NCBI GenBank assembly: GCA_035578905.1
Contig: JAQJVL010000153.1
Span: 1,659,498-1,723,497, forward strand
Direction of reading: 5' to 3'
Length of the DNA: 64,000 nt
Source of the DNA: Stictocephala bisonia
Taxonomy: Eukaryota > Arthropoda > Insecta > Hemiptera > Membracidae
Program-made: the position numbers and the translations under genes
Notes under the pieces: generated by a model
What the model was told of the DNA's origin: nothing
Seen by the model: only the letters and a program-made list of their open reading frames with translations
The model's database searches: none
Shown: positions 12,301-24,300 of the stretch, in pieces
Numbering within the stretch: position 1 is the stretch's first letter
How the letters are laid out: the number at the start of each line of letters is the position of its first letter

Positions 12301-15300
12301 TGGTTTACTTCGGCTGTCGCGCCAGTCTCGCCGAGTGGAGTGACAGCGAGTCAGCGACGAGCCAAATACGACCACTATGACGTCGGCCCACAGCCGGCGC
12401 TCTAATAATTCGCGAATGACGAATGTATGTGAACGCGAAAGCTTAATAATTTGCCGCCGACACAAAACCAGAGAGTAATGTAAATAGTTAACAACAACAT
12501 GTGCGCGTTATATTACGAACCTTTTGAAAAATTGTAAAAAAGAGGAGATTTCTTGTTTGATGGGTAAATTCCCTGGAGCTAATTTTTTACCTTCAAAATT
12601 CGGTAATCTCCAGGGAAATCCGGTGATATGGCAACCCTAATAGTCAGTCACCTAAAAACATAACAATCTTCTACTAAACCACTTTGGCAACAGTTTATTG
12701 TGTGACTGTCATGGAACCCAACAGTTTCAGCTTGGGGTGACAAGGCCCTACACGGTTACAGGACAAGAGTGGAAGCCCTCATTAACCCTAGAACCGCTAT
12801 GCGTCTCGATCGAGATCCATTTACGCCACGCTCAACCACTAACGTCTTGATCGGGACGCATTATGTAGTGCATTGTTTATTTTATTATTGCGTCATTTTT
12901 GGTATCCTGGCTGCAATTGTGGTATTCATCCACAATGTTTCCACAAATTGAAGCATTTTTGGAGGCCATTGGGGGTAGGTAGGAAGAGAGCAGCCCAGAA
13001 GTTGAAGTAGATGCTGATGACCCGCAATAATTACATTGTGACATTCTTGTACATAGCGAACATTTTTTATAATATTATATATTATAATATTATTAGATAA
13101 TAAGTGTATATATTTTCAATCTAAAACACATTTTGAAAAATTTTGCTATCTTGATTTTTTAATTAGACTTAAGGATAAGGATCCAACAAGTGTGTGAAAA
13201 TAAAAAATGTTTTGAAAAAAATTTTTTTTTATATATTTTGGAGCAGAAGAACAACCTGGATTTTTTGGTAAGTTTGATTTTTACATAATATTTTTCCTTG
13301 TATTTTACTGAAAATAATGATATATGACTCTTAGTATATAATGTTATTTATGTATTTTTTATAAATTTTTAGAAAAATCCTTGCGAATTCGCCTTTAAGA
13401 GCTTAGCGGTTGAGACAAAAAGACTCACCGGTTATAGGGTTAAATCATAAAATACTCATTACAATTGTTTGGAAAAAACTTCAGATTTTTTCCAAACAAA
13501 TAGCATTTGATTTATAATGAAACTGCATGTTAGAATTGCTTTGCAAATTCCTAATTAGTTTTATAGAAAAAAATTTTTTAAATTTAGTTTGAAGTTTTTA
13601 TTTTCAACTATTTTTCAAAACCAAGCATATGTATTCAAAACATAAAAAGCAAACCCAATGCACAATATGATAACATTTAAAAAGACACTTCATTCAGAAC
13701 TTCTGTTACAATTGCTACTCTACTATTTTTCTATCTTTACTATATAATGTAAAATTTAATGTACACACTATGTTATTTGTTTACGTGTTAAATTAGGCAT
13801 ACAGTACAAATGAAAAAGAGCCCCTATTCTAGATTTATTTTTCTCCAATACTTTGTAAACTATATTGATATTTTTACTTCAAAATTATTGGTTAGTGAAA
13901 TAAATACAGAGTTGTAAAATTCTGAGATGCTACACAAATTACACCACTGGTGACTCTGAGCAGGCCTGTAGGCTATTTATAAACTTAATCCTTTGATGAC
14001 TTATTAGCTAACTCTTCTTAAAAGAATTAATGAGCGAAGGAATGTGCAAGTAAGTACTCAAATACAATGTTGAAGTCCCTCTCACTCACCGACACATGTA
14101 CACCATTGATTGCTCTCTCCTTTTTTAACGTCTCATCGCAGTATATCAGGATACAATTACATAAATGACTCTGACTAAAGAGTAGTTGGAAAATGGATAT
14201 TTAGGCTAGTGAACATACCAACTGGATAATGGAACCCCAAGAAAAGGCCATTTGATACTATTGTTAAAACTGGAGTGCTTGCATGCAATTATTGGAACAT
14301 AGTACTCCATGGACTACTATCGTACCTAGTCCATTTTGTGATTTTTTTGTTCTTGCAATATTGATTACCTAATTGTTTTAAATTCAGGGTATGGATTCTT
14401 AAACAAATATAAAACACGTTTATGTAGAACAAATCATTTTATTATAATTATTATAATTATGAGTCAAAATAAATTTAAACTCAATTTCTATACAACAATA
14501 GTTTTCTTGTAGTAAATGCATGTTTTACTATAAAAAAATAATGTTAAAGTTTAAATCTTTCATTTTCTATAATAAAAACCATAAAACATACTGCTAATTA
14601 ATAAAAAACATACTTTTAACCCTTTTCAGTAGGAACAGTGTTTTAAGGTTTGTACTCTCCAGTCGGATATGCCACTATTGTGGCTCGACATGGTTCCGTG
14701 GCAACTCGATCATCAAACTTACCACTTTGTCCCGCGAGGTCGGAGTGGCCACTTTCGTGGCAATGGCCGCTTTGCCGTCAGCTCGGCATACAAACTCCCG
14801 CTGTGCATTGCCATGTCGGAAGCTTTTATTGCGTATCTATTACATTTAGAGTCACCCAAAGTTTTTATTTAATTAAAAAACCAAATATGGATATAAAAAC
14901 ATTATAAAAATTTATTTAACATCTCTAATACATAATGGTTCAATATTTTACTTTATTTGTATTAGTTCAATTACATTGTTCATGAAAAATAACACTGAAA
15001 ATGCAACAAATAATGCATCGAAAAATACATACTTTTTAAATGTTATTTTTTAGGGGAAAAAATGTTCAAACGGCAACTTTAAAATTTTATTATTTTATAT
15101 TATTTACACTGGTACAATAATAAAATAAAGAATTGTATTGAAAATCTGTATTGTTGCTGTTTTAATAACATAAAACAAAACCCCTTAATTTTTAAAGTCT
15201 TTCTGTGTGTGATATTTTTGAAAACAAAGTCAATAATATTTATATACACACACACTTCACAAATATTTACAATAATCACTCAAAACAAACATAAAACATA

Positions 15301-18300
15301 TGCAGAGTAACAAGAAGCAGCAAGGTGAAATGGCGCGAATGTTGACCTTGTGAAATGACGTATTTTAAAAGCATAGACGAAATATTAAAAAGCGATCAAT
15401 GCTGCCAGCTGATTGAAACTAGTTACGAAATATACCTATGTTTTCATAGTAACCAAACAACTGTTAAAAAAAAAACATAAAAATAAATATACTGAACTGC
15501 CACGAAAGTGGCTCAACCTACCGCATAGGGAAATCACTAGATGCCACGAAAGGGGCCGATCCGAGCTCACGGACAAACCAATCACAAACTACTCCGATCT
15601 GACTACGACAATGGCGCCGGCCACGATAGTGGCATACCCGACCAGAGAAGACAAAGCTTCTATAATCAGTCCGAGTGGGTACAGAAACCATATGTTGCCA
15701 CTTTTGTGGTATATCCGACTGCAAAGGGTTAAGAATAGTGGTAATTATTTACAACGGAAAACATATGATCAAATCAAATCTTTTATTACCAGAACATAAA
15801 TCGTCAGATTAGTACTAAAATATTAACAATCATGCCACATTGAAACCCCAGTCACACATGCAGAATTTCCACTCACACCACATTCATACTTCCGATTTAC
15901 CCTCTTCCAGTATTACTATACTGCGGACATCAGTATTCTGACTGCGCAGTCACCCAGTTTTGTGCCATGAACTCGTCAACACTGTAAAAAGATTGGTACG
16001 CTAAAAAGCGTTTCAAACGAGTTTTTAACGTCTTGGGTGTCAGGGCACTTTTATTGGATTGGAGGTCAGGTGCTCATAAACCCCAGTACTGTGTCTCCTA
16101 GTTCGGTAGGTATCTTTGCCTCGTGTGTCATATGTGTGTATGTCCCAACCACTGGTCATAGCACATTTAGACACACAGAATAAGGTTGTCTCTAAAATGT
16201 AGAGACCTGGCAGGGTCAACAGTTGCAACTCCTTGAATGCTTCCTTGCAAGATTCTCTAAACTTCAATAGGGCAATTATGCGAATCGCTTGCTTTTGCAA
16301 TTTGAACGCTCTGAGAAACTGACTGTGAGAGTTGGCTCCCCACAGCACCAAACCGTAGGTAAGGATTCAGTACCACTGTCCTTCTTTTTTTTTATTCCCG
16401 TTGACTCAACATTGTTTGTACCACCAATAACCTAAAGGTAATCATTTCCATCTAATTCGTTGCTTAATTCTTGTACTTCCTCAGTCACTTTGTCAAAATT
16501 ATCACCGGCCTTATATAAGCACAAAAATTGTATGAAGTTCGTTATTCAACCAGATTGCCAAGATTTCTTCCATGGCTATCGGATAATATTACTAGATTTA
16601 ATTTCTTTTTATTGGTCTTTATGTCATTTTTTAAATTAGTTTTCGTTCTTCTAGTTCTCTTCGTATTATTTTTAGGCTCAACAGAATTTCCATATTTAGA
16701 TTTTCCTTCACCATATAAATTTCCACAGATTCAGGATTGTCTTGTGATAAAACATCAAAGGAGTTTACAAATTGAATACTGCTTTCATTTGAAGTTGGCA
16801 CATTCTTGAATGTTCTGTTGGGTGTGTGCATTTTCAAAGGGTGGATAGCAATTTAAACATTTATTGTAGTTTTTGTGCTGGTTCAACTCTTCTGTTATTT
16901 TGTTGTTGTCATTTTGAAGTATATTGATAACTGAGTTCAAGTTTTTGTTTTAAGTTTACTTTTATTAAGCTCTTTTTGAAGAATCATTGTAAAAAAATCC
17001 TTATTTTGACATGCCTTTAATTCAGAGTTTGTCTTTTTCTTTAATTAATGCCTTTTCCAACTCGATGCATTTTTGTCTGTTAAAGCGCTTAGTTGAAATT
17101 TCAGATCCAATTCCACAGGCATATTGACAGCTATGTCTTTCGTTTCACACGTTTTGTAACTGCCTTGAGTTTTGACAGGTGTTAAAATATCTCCTGTTGT
17201 AGGAATAGGTGTTGAGCTCTGATTTACATCATCAATAGCTTTGTTATGGATGGATTTACTGTTTTATTTACATTTTTTCCTGGGGAAGGACTGATTGTTT
17301 TGTTAGAAGTTGGTGTAGATTCAGCTTGAATAAAATTAGATGAGAATGGTATCAAGTCATTAGATAGTACATCATTTATAAAACTATTTGAATTGTTGGA
17401 AGTTTTATTGTGTTTTGCTATAATACTCATACTTTTGTTTTGTGGTTTATTGTTTTCCCATGCCTTTCCTATTTCTTTTAAATCCAGATCAAAGGTATCC
17501 TTATGTTATGAGGCAACACTTTCCAGGGTGTATTTAAGTTTGTTTGCCATGTAAGAACATTAATCATTTTTGCCTAGTTTGGCCGTTTCATATATACCAA
17601 AAAAAAGTAACTTCAAATTTAGTGACATGTTTATAAGTTTCCTTATTAACCTTTATTACTTTTCCAGGCCAGTAAGGATATCCTTTTACCTTTCCGAAAA
17701 CTAAATGATTCACCTGATAAGCCATGTAAAATTATGTTGTCAGATGAAAAAGTCACTAATTAAAATTGCACATATTACAAAGTGCTGTAACCCTGCTACA
17801 TGGGGACAAAGTGTTTGGGAGATTGTAGGCGATAGGTTGTATGCTCGGTCCTCTTAATACCGACATGGCGTCCGCTTGGTGGTTGCTATCGGCGTGGACG
17901 CTACTAGAGAAGTCTGGGATGTCCATGTTGGGTGGTAATCATTGTGCGGATGTTGTGTGGGGGAGATAACTGAGTATCAGGCTTGTCAATTAGCTGAAAA
18001 TCAGACCAGCACTACGTGGTTCGGATTCCACGTAAAGCTGTAGGTCCCTTAGTTGCCCTGGCTGTTGGGCTATTAATAAATTGCCCTTTCTGAGGAACAG
18101 TTGAACTCAGTTAGTAACCAGACTACACTCATCCACACTCATCCTACACTCATAAAACCATTCATATTCGCCTTAAAATACGCACAACGTTGTGTCGGCG
18201 TCTCATATGTAAGAATGTAAGAAGACAATGAGTAAAGTTTGTGAAATATAAATAATCACTTTTATCAATTAAGAGATTTGGTAACTTAATCAGTTGAAAG

Positions 18301-21300
18301 CTACAGTTGTTTCGAAATGTAAATTGCAGCAAACACAAAAATAACCAACATTTAATTTAATTGTTCCATGTCAGAATGAAAGATTTTAGTTTGAATATTA
18401 TCAAATAATAAAACTAGTTGAATTCTAAGTTTCCATAGCAACAGTCAGGGATCAGCTGTATAAGTCACTCAATTGGAACAAAACAGCTGATAGTAAGACA
18501 TGCTAGTTTGAAACTAGTCCTCATATTTGAACAATACAAATCTGCCAGCAAACATACAAGACACAGGTGTTCAAAGTTCAGGTTATAGTATTCAAGCACT
18601 ACTTGGACTTGGAGGGGATATAAACCCTGAGTCAACCTGCATCCAAATTACTGGAGTCAAATATCAGTGTTCCACTTTCTGCTTTCTGAAGTTTTAACAA
18701 ATAAAATTATTACTAAAGAAGTGCAGTTGACTTGTTTAAATAGTATATATCAGACATTGAAAATAAATATTTCTATATTGTTGTATTTTTATATGTACTA
18801 TCCACTTCAGAAATTCATTTTTAAAAGTCTACAAAAAACATGTAGTTTTGGCAGAAGGAAATTGTTAGTATTTATATTCTTATTATATTTATTATTACAA
18901 TAAGGAAAATTTGAAATTAATAAGTTTATAGCATCCTAATACTTATACAAACACTATCACTTTTAATAGTATTATACTGTTTTAATAGACACACAAATTA
19001 AAATTAAACCAGCTGTCACTCAAACACACTTTATTAATATGTATAGTAATTATTACTCAAATCTCAAACTAAAAATTTTATTAGAACTTATTTGTATTAG
19101 AAGTACCTTTTTGTGCGTTAAATAATACTATTCTGTATTGTTTATTTCTCTTATAAAATTAATATTCATTATCTGAGATAAACAAAGTCTCGTTCTGTAC
19201 TCCCTCTGGCTCGTAATCTTGTGTTTCATAAAGCCCCAGGGATGCTTCTGCATTGGCCTTGGCTCTCTTTATTAATTCTTGTTGAGCAGATAGTACATTG
19301 TTAGGGTTTCCTTTCCAGGCATGCAAAGCAGAAGCTTGAAGAGCTCTTCCATAACTGAATGAAAGTTTCCATGGCTTTACTACTCCTATTTTATTTATTG
19401 CATTTAAATTCACTGTAGCTTCTTCTTCTTTTTGACCTCCAGATAAGAACATAACCCCTGCTACTGAAGCAGGAACCGTTCTTTGCAAAGTGAAAAGAGT
19501 TGCTTCTGCTATTTCTTCTGGAGATGCTTTTATCTTATAAGCCTGGCCTGGAGTGACCATATTTATTTTTAAAATCAACCCTTCCATAAAAACATTGTAA
19601 TCGTTCAATGATTTAAAAACAGCGGCTAATACTTTCTCAGTTGCTTTTTGGCAACGCAATATACTATGATTCCCATCGGGTAAAACTTCAGGTTCTACAA
19701 TGGGAACTAAGCGATATGCCTGACATATTGATGCATATCTTGCTATCACATTTGCATTATCTTGTATGGCTAGATCTGATGGTGTTTGCGGTTGTGTCCC
19801 AATTTTGAAAACACTTCTCCATTTTGCAAAATGACAACCATTTTTTTTGTACTGTTCACATCGTGGGCCAAGATCATCTAAGCCTTGAGTGGTACATTCA
19901 TTTTCAGTTCCATATATAGGAACTACTCCTTTATCAACTTTGATTCCAGGAATTATTTGTTGTTGCAATAAAAGATCTATTAGGAGAGAACCATCCTCTT
20001 CAGCCTTCTGGAACAAGGTTTCATGGAAGAGAATAGCACCAGAAATAAAGTTACCTAAATTTTCAGTTGAAAATAGCATCTTACGATACTGTCTTCTAAT
20101 TTCTTCAGTATTTTCCACATGAATATCTTTGAATCTCCTTGCCATTGTTGCATTAGATTCATCTACAGCAAGTAATCCTTTTCCACGAATAGCAAGTGTT
20201 TCAGCAATTACTTTTAGCTCTTTTTGTGTTTCTTCAGGAAGATAATGATAATTTGTAGAAATCGACGTTTTGAAGCTGAAGTCAATCATGTTGAAGTCCA
20301 GAAAGTAAAATTAAACCTTTGAAAAACAAAGATCATACACAACACACTGATGTTTAGATTTCAATGTAAATAATCACCATTTTATTGTCAAAAGAAACAG
20401 ATTGAAGTCAATATTTGTATTAAAATCATATGTTTAAAATGCATCCTAAAGTTTTTAGTTAATACATTTGGTAGTGTTAAGCAAATCTCTCTAATATATA
20501 AAACTAAAAGGTAAAGCCCTGGCTGACTAACTCACTTACTCATCTCTAATTCTCCAACTTCCCATGTTTTCAATGGTTTATTTATATTTTTAGTCATAGA
20601 ACAAACTATTAGGAGTGACCATTAAATATTCACTATGTGTTTATATTTATTTTAGATTTTGTTTTCTTTGTCTGCTTATATTTATTGATTTACTTTTGTA
20701 TCAGTTATTTATCAATTTTTTTTATTTTTATATCAGTTATTTTGAAATGGATATAGTATTGAGGGATCATGGACAATCAGGAACTGCCCTTCATTTAGTT
20801 CCCATGCCTCCTGACTAGGGATGGGAAATGTAGTTCATCAGACGGAGTTAGTTCACTCCGGAGTTATAATGACTCGGAACTAGTTCCGCGGAGTCGTTCC
20901 AACTCCGAACGTCGTTCCAACTCCGAACGTCGTTCCAGTTCAACATGGAGCGAAGCTCTAGTGAGTCGCTCCGAGTGGATGCGCGCGCATCTCGTACTTC
21001 ACTCCTTTGTTTTGATCGTTCCAACAACTCCGGAACTATGTTAGTTCCATGGAGTGGGGAGAGATACGTCGACACTGCAGCCGCTCTGACAGTGGTTGCG
21101 CGCGCATCTCGTTCTCACTCCTTTCTGTTGGTAGTTCCAAAAAGATAGAAATCCAGTCTATTATTGCATTGTTTTAGGTTATATCCAGCTAACAATTTGA
21201 ATTGTGTATTTTATTTAATTATTTTACAAAGAAAAATTATGGATGTCTGAGGAATTTTCCAGCAGAAAGTAAAGTATTGTATATTTTATATGCGTATATT

Positions 21301-24300
21301 TATGACATATAATACTCATTTATTCTAGTTCCGAAATGAACTAGTTCCGCACTAGCACTCGGAGTTGGAGTTGTAACTCCTTAACCGGAGTAGTTCCTTT
21401 ATTGTCGTTCACTCCGGAGTTACCCATCTCTACTCCTGACGGTTCATGCCTGTTTCACGCAGTTGATTATTTTTTTTCATGGGCGTAATTCGAGTAATAG
21501 TAGTTTTTATATGAGAAAAAGAGTGATTGATTACGTAGTATCTAACTGGGAAAGATTTAAAGTATGGACCTAAGATGTCACAGGTAACAACTTTACATCT
21601 CCTGATCACTATTATTGTGAGATGATGAAACCCTCTACGTATGGTTCATCCTGTGAACTGATCTCTGCATCAGAAATGCTTTGTTGTGTATTTAAAGTAT
21701 ACCGTGACTGCCAATTATTTTATAAATTTGGTTCCAGTTTACAATCTTAAGTTTACTGGCCAGTTGAGCAGTGGGCATTTTGATGCTTCATCAAAATCAA
21801 CACCAAATACTTGCTTAAGACACATGCAAGTTTATTAGTAGGCCTAGATTTGAAAAACGCTCATCTTTACAACCAATGGAGTTCGTTAAAGTCATTAAAA
21901 CCTTCGAGAATAAAGGCCTAACTAAAGGTGTGACAAAAGCAAAGGGTAATCGAAGGACAATTTCACAACCCATAGTAAGTAAAACTTACAGTTTTGGTAA
22001 TTATGTTCCTGTAAATAACCTTGAGCCGAAATGAAAACAGTCTAAATGGATGACATCTTCACGAGACATTGATATTTCCAAAACTACTACCATTAAGCCT
22101 GAATGTGTTTCAGAAGCACAAGGAGAGCCTCAAACAATACTAAATCTAAACAAAAACTCTGAACCTGAAGGTTATATCTTAAGTATTATTATGAGAAGGA
22201 ATGAGAAGTATTATTATTCAGGGAGCCGAGCACCTCACGATAGCATAGGTTTAGTTGTCAGAACTTGGATATTGTGTAACCGAATGTAATGAAACACGCC
22301 CTAGTGAGTGTATTTTGAACTATGGATTCAAGTTGACCAACACACAAAAAATTACACTAACTCAATACATGTAAATAATTGCATACATAAAATATTATAT
22401 TTTATTTTTAAATTAAATTTCACTTACCAGTTGACATGGGCCTACAGACCTGTGTGTCAACTTTATTCAACTAGTGAAGTACCGACCGTTGGCTCAGTGG
22501 GGATTCAAACCTTGGACCCTGCCCTCCGCAGTCCGAAGCCTTATCCACTGAGCCGCCATGCCGGCAATGTTTTGACAGACCTGAACCTCTCCATAGTCTT
22601 ATTGTTGGCGATGACCCTAACAGTGAACATTTCTTGAACAATTCCAGAAAATATAATAGTGCCTTTCAGATGACTTAGTTTGAAAAAAAACAAATTCTTG
22701 AAGAAGGCTTTTATGCTAACTTTTAAGGTGCAAGGTCACGTGTACCATTTGATTGGTAGTTTACTTCCTCCATCTGACGATGATTACCAGTTTTTGCAGC
22801 TTTATTTCATTGGTGATGACTGCAAAGAAACTAATTATTGCTACAATAAAGTTTCAGGCATCAAAACAGAACTGGTCAATTTGTTACAAAATATGCTTCA
22901 CAAATGTAACATTTATGTTATGTTTTTCAAGTATGCAGTAGAAAGTATGTCTGGAGAAAATAAGCAATTTCAAGTTGTAATCCATGCCGAAAAGAAACCT
23001 AGTAATGCACACAGGGGCAGGTATAATGAACTAATCGCAGGAGAAGTTGGTGCAGTGATTGTTGGCCAAGAATTTAATAAAAGGTATATTGTACTGAAAG
23101 GTAGAGACAGTAAGCTTCATCGGATATGTGAAACACACAGGGCCTTCGATGCTTTGTCGTATCCTCTGTTGTTCTGTTATGGTGAGGATGGCAATTCAAT
23201 CAATATTTCCCAAACTGACCCCAACTCCAAGTGTCCATTACAGAAGATCGTGTCCACAGCAAGCTTTTACTAATGGTTCGTTGTAATGAGATCAACTATT
23301 TGCTTTACTTCCGTAGATTACTGAACCAGTTTTTGGTAGACATATACGCCAAAATTGAAACAGAGAGGCTTAACTTAATTAGAAACAAAACTTAAGAGTG
23401 GAAAGTTATATCCATCCAAAAGATGCAGTATTCAAAGCTGACTCAAATCTAAAAGACCTCGAACAAGCAGTGATCGTTGCAGGTTAATAGAACGTTCACT
23501 GGAGGAGCACGGTACATGCATGAGCGTACACATGACGCCATGACTTAGAATGGAGACTCAGAATGGAAATAATGATTATTCAAAATACTGCAGGCGAGCC
23601 TCGGGTGATGGTGGACATACTGTCAAAATTAAAAACGTGACTGTGGACAATAGTTGGGTGGTATCATACAACCCTGTTCTCTCCCGGATATTCAATCGCC
23701 ACATAAATGTTGAATTTTGCAATTTGGTGAAATCTATCAAATACGTGTGTAAATATGTCAACAAAGTCAGTGAGTGACCAGGCGGTTTTCTCTCCAAATG
23801 ACCAACAGACCGGATTCATTATGAAACAGTTTGTTACATTAGCAGATCTGAAGCTGCTTGGAGAATATTTTGTTTTCCTATTCAAGAATGATCCTCCCCT
23901 GTATTTCATCTTGAAAATGGACAAAGAGTGTATTTCACGTTGGAAAATGTAAATAACAGAATAAAAAACCCATCTAACTCAACTCTTTCAGAATTTTTTG
24001 AGTTGTGTCAACATGATGATTTTGCCAGAGGTCTTCTTTACAGTAAGGTCCCTGTATACTATGCCTGGAAATCAAACAAGTTTGTAAGATGAAATCAAGT
24101 AGTTCCTGTCCCCGGCCAAATAGGGATAAAAAAGCATGTTTTGGGCAGAGTATATACAGTTCACCCAAACAATATTGAGTGCTACTACCTACATCTTTTA
24201 TTACATGAAATAAGAGGGCTAACATAATTTGAATATCTTAAGACTGTTGGGGATACAGTGCATCCAACCCTGAAGACTGCTTGCAGCGTGTTTGGTCTGC

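Larger units (their letters stand above)
9112..12639 (-). mobile_element. hAT transposon, 3.5 kb, with perfect 8-bp target duplication
   Basis: ATAGTCAG occurs immediately outside both ends (9104-9111 and 12640-12647). Ends are TAGGGTTGCCATAT and its inverse ATATGGCAACCCTA. The interior encodes a two-exon BED-finger hAT transposase on the - strand. A GC-rich putative promoter (12.24-12.46 kb) contains a TGACGTC motif upstream of its start codon. Insertion is in RAD51D intron 2, antisense to the host gene. Confidence 0.95.
15800..17725 (-). mobile_element. LINE (CR1-like) remnant with PWWP-containing ORF1, internally deleted
   Basis: On the - strand, ORF1 starts at ATG 17725. ORF1 remnants run to about 16440, followed directly by the C-terminal end of reverse transcriptase (16380-15840). 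The endonuclease and most of RT are missing, so the copy has a large internal deletion. Confidence 0.75.

Noticed and set aside
14650..14907. + strand frames of 67 and 85 codons
   Set aside because: Lie within the piggyBac-like element's subterminal palindromes; no coding evidence.
22440..22575. tRNA gene on the - strand
   Set aside because: B box is degenerate (GGTTTGAATC) and no cloverleaf is evident; SINE head preferred.
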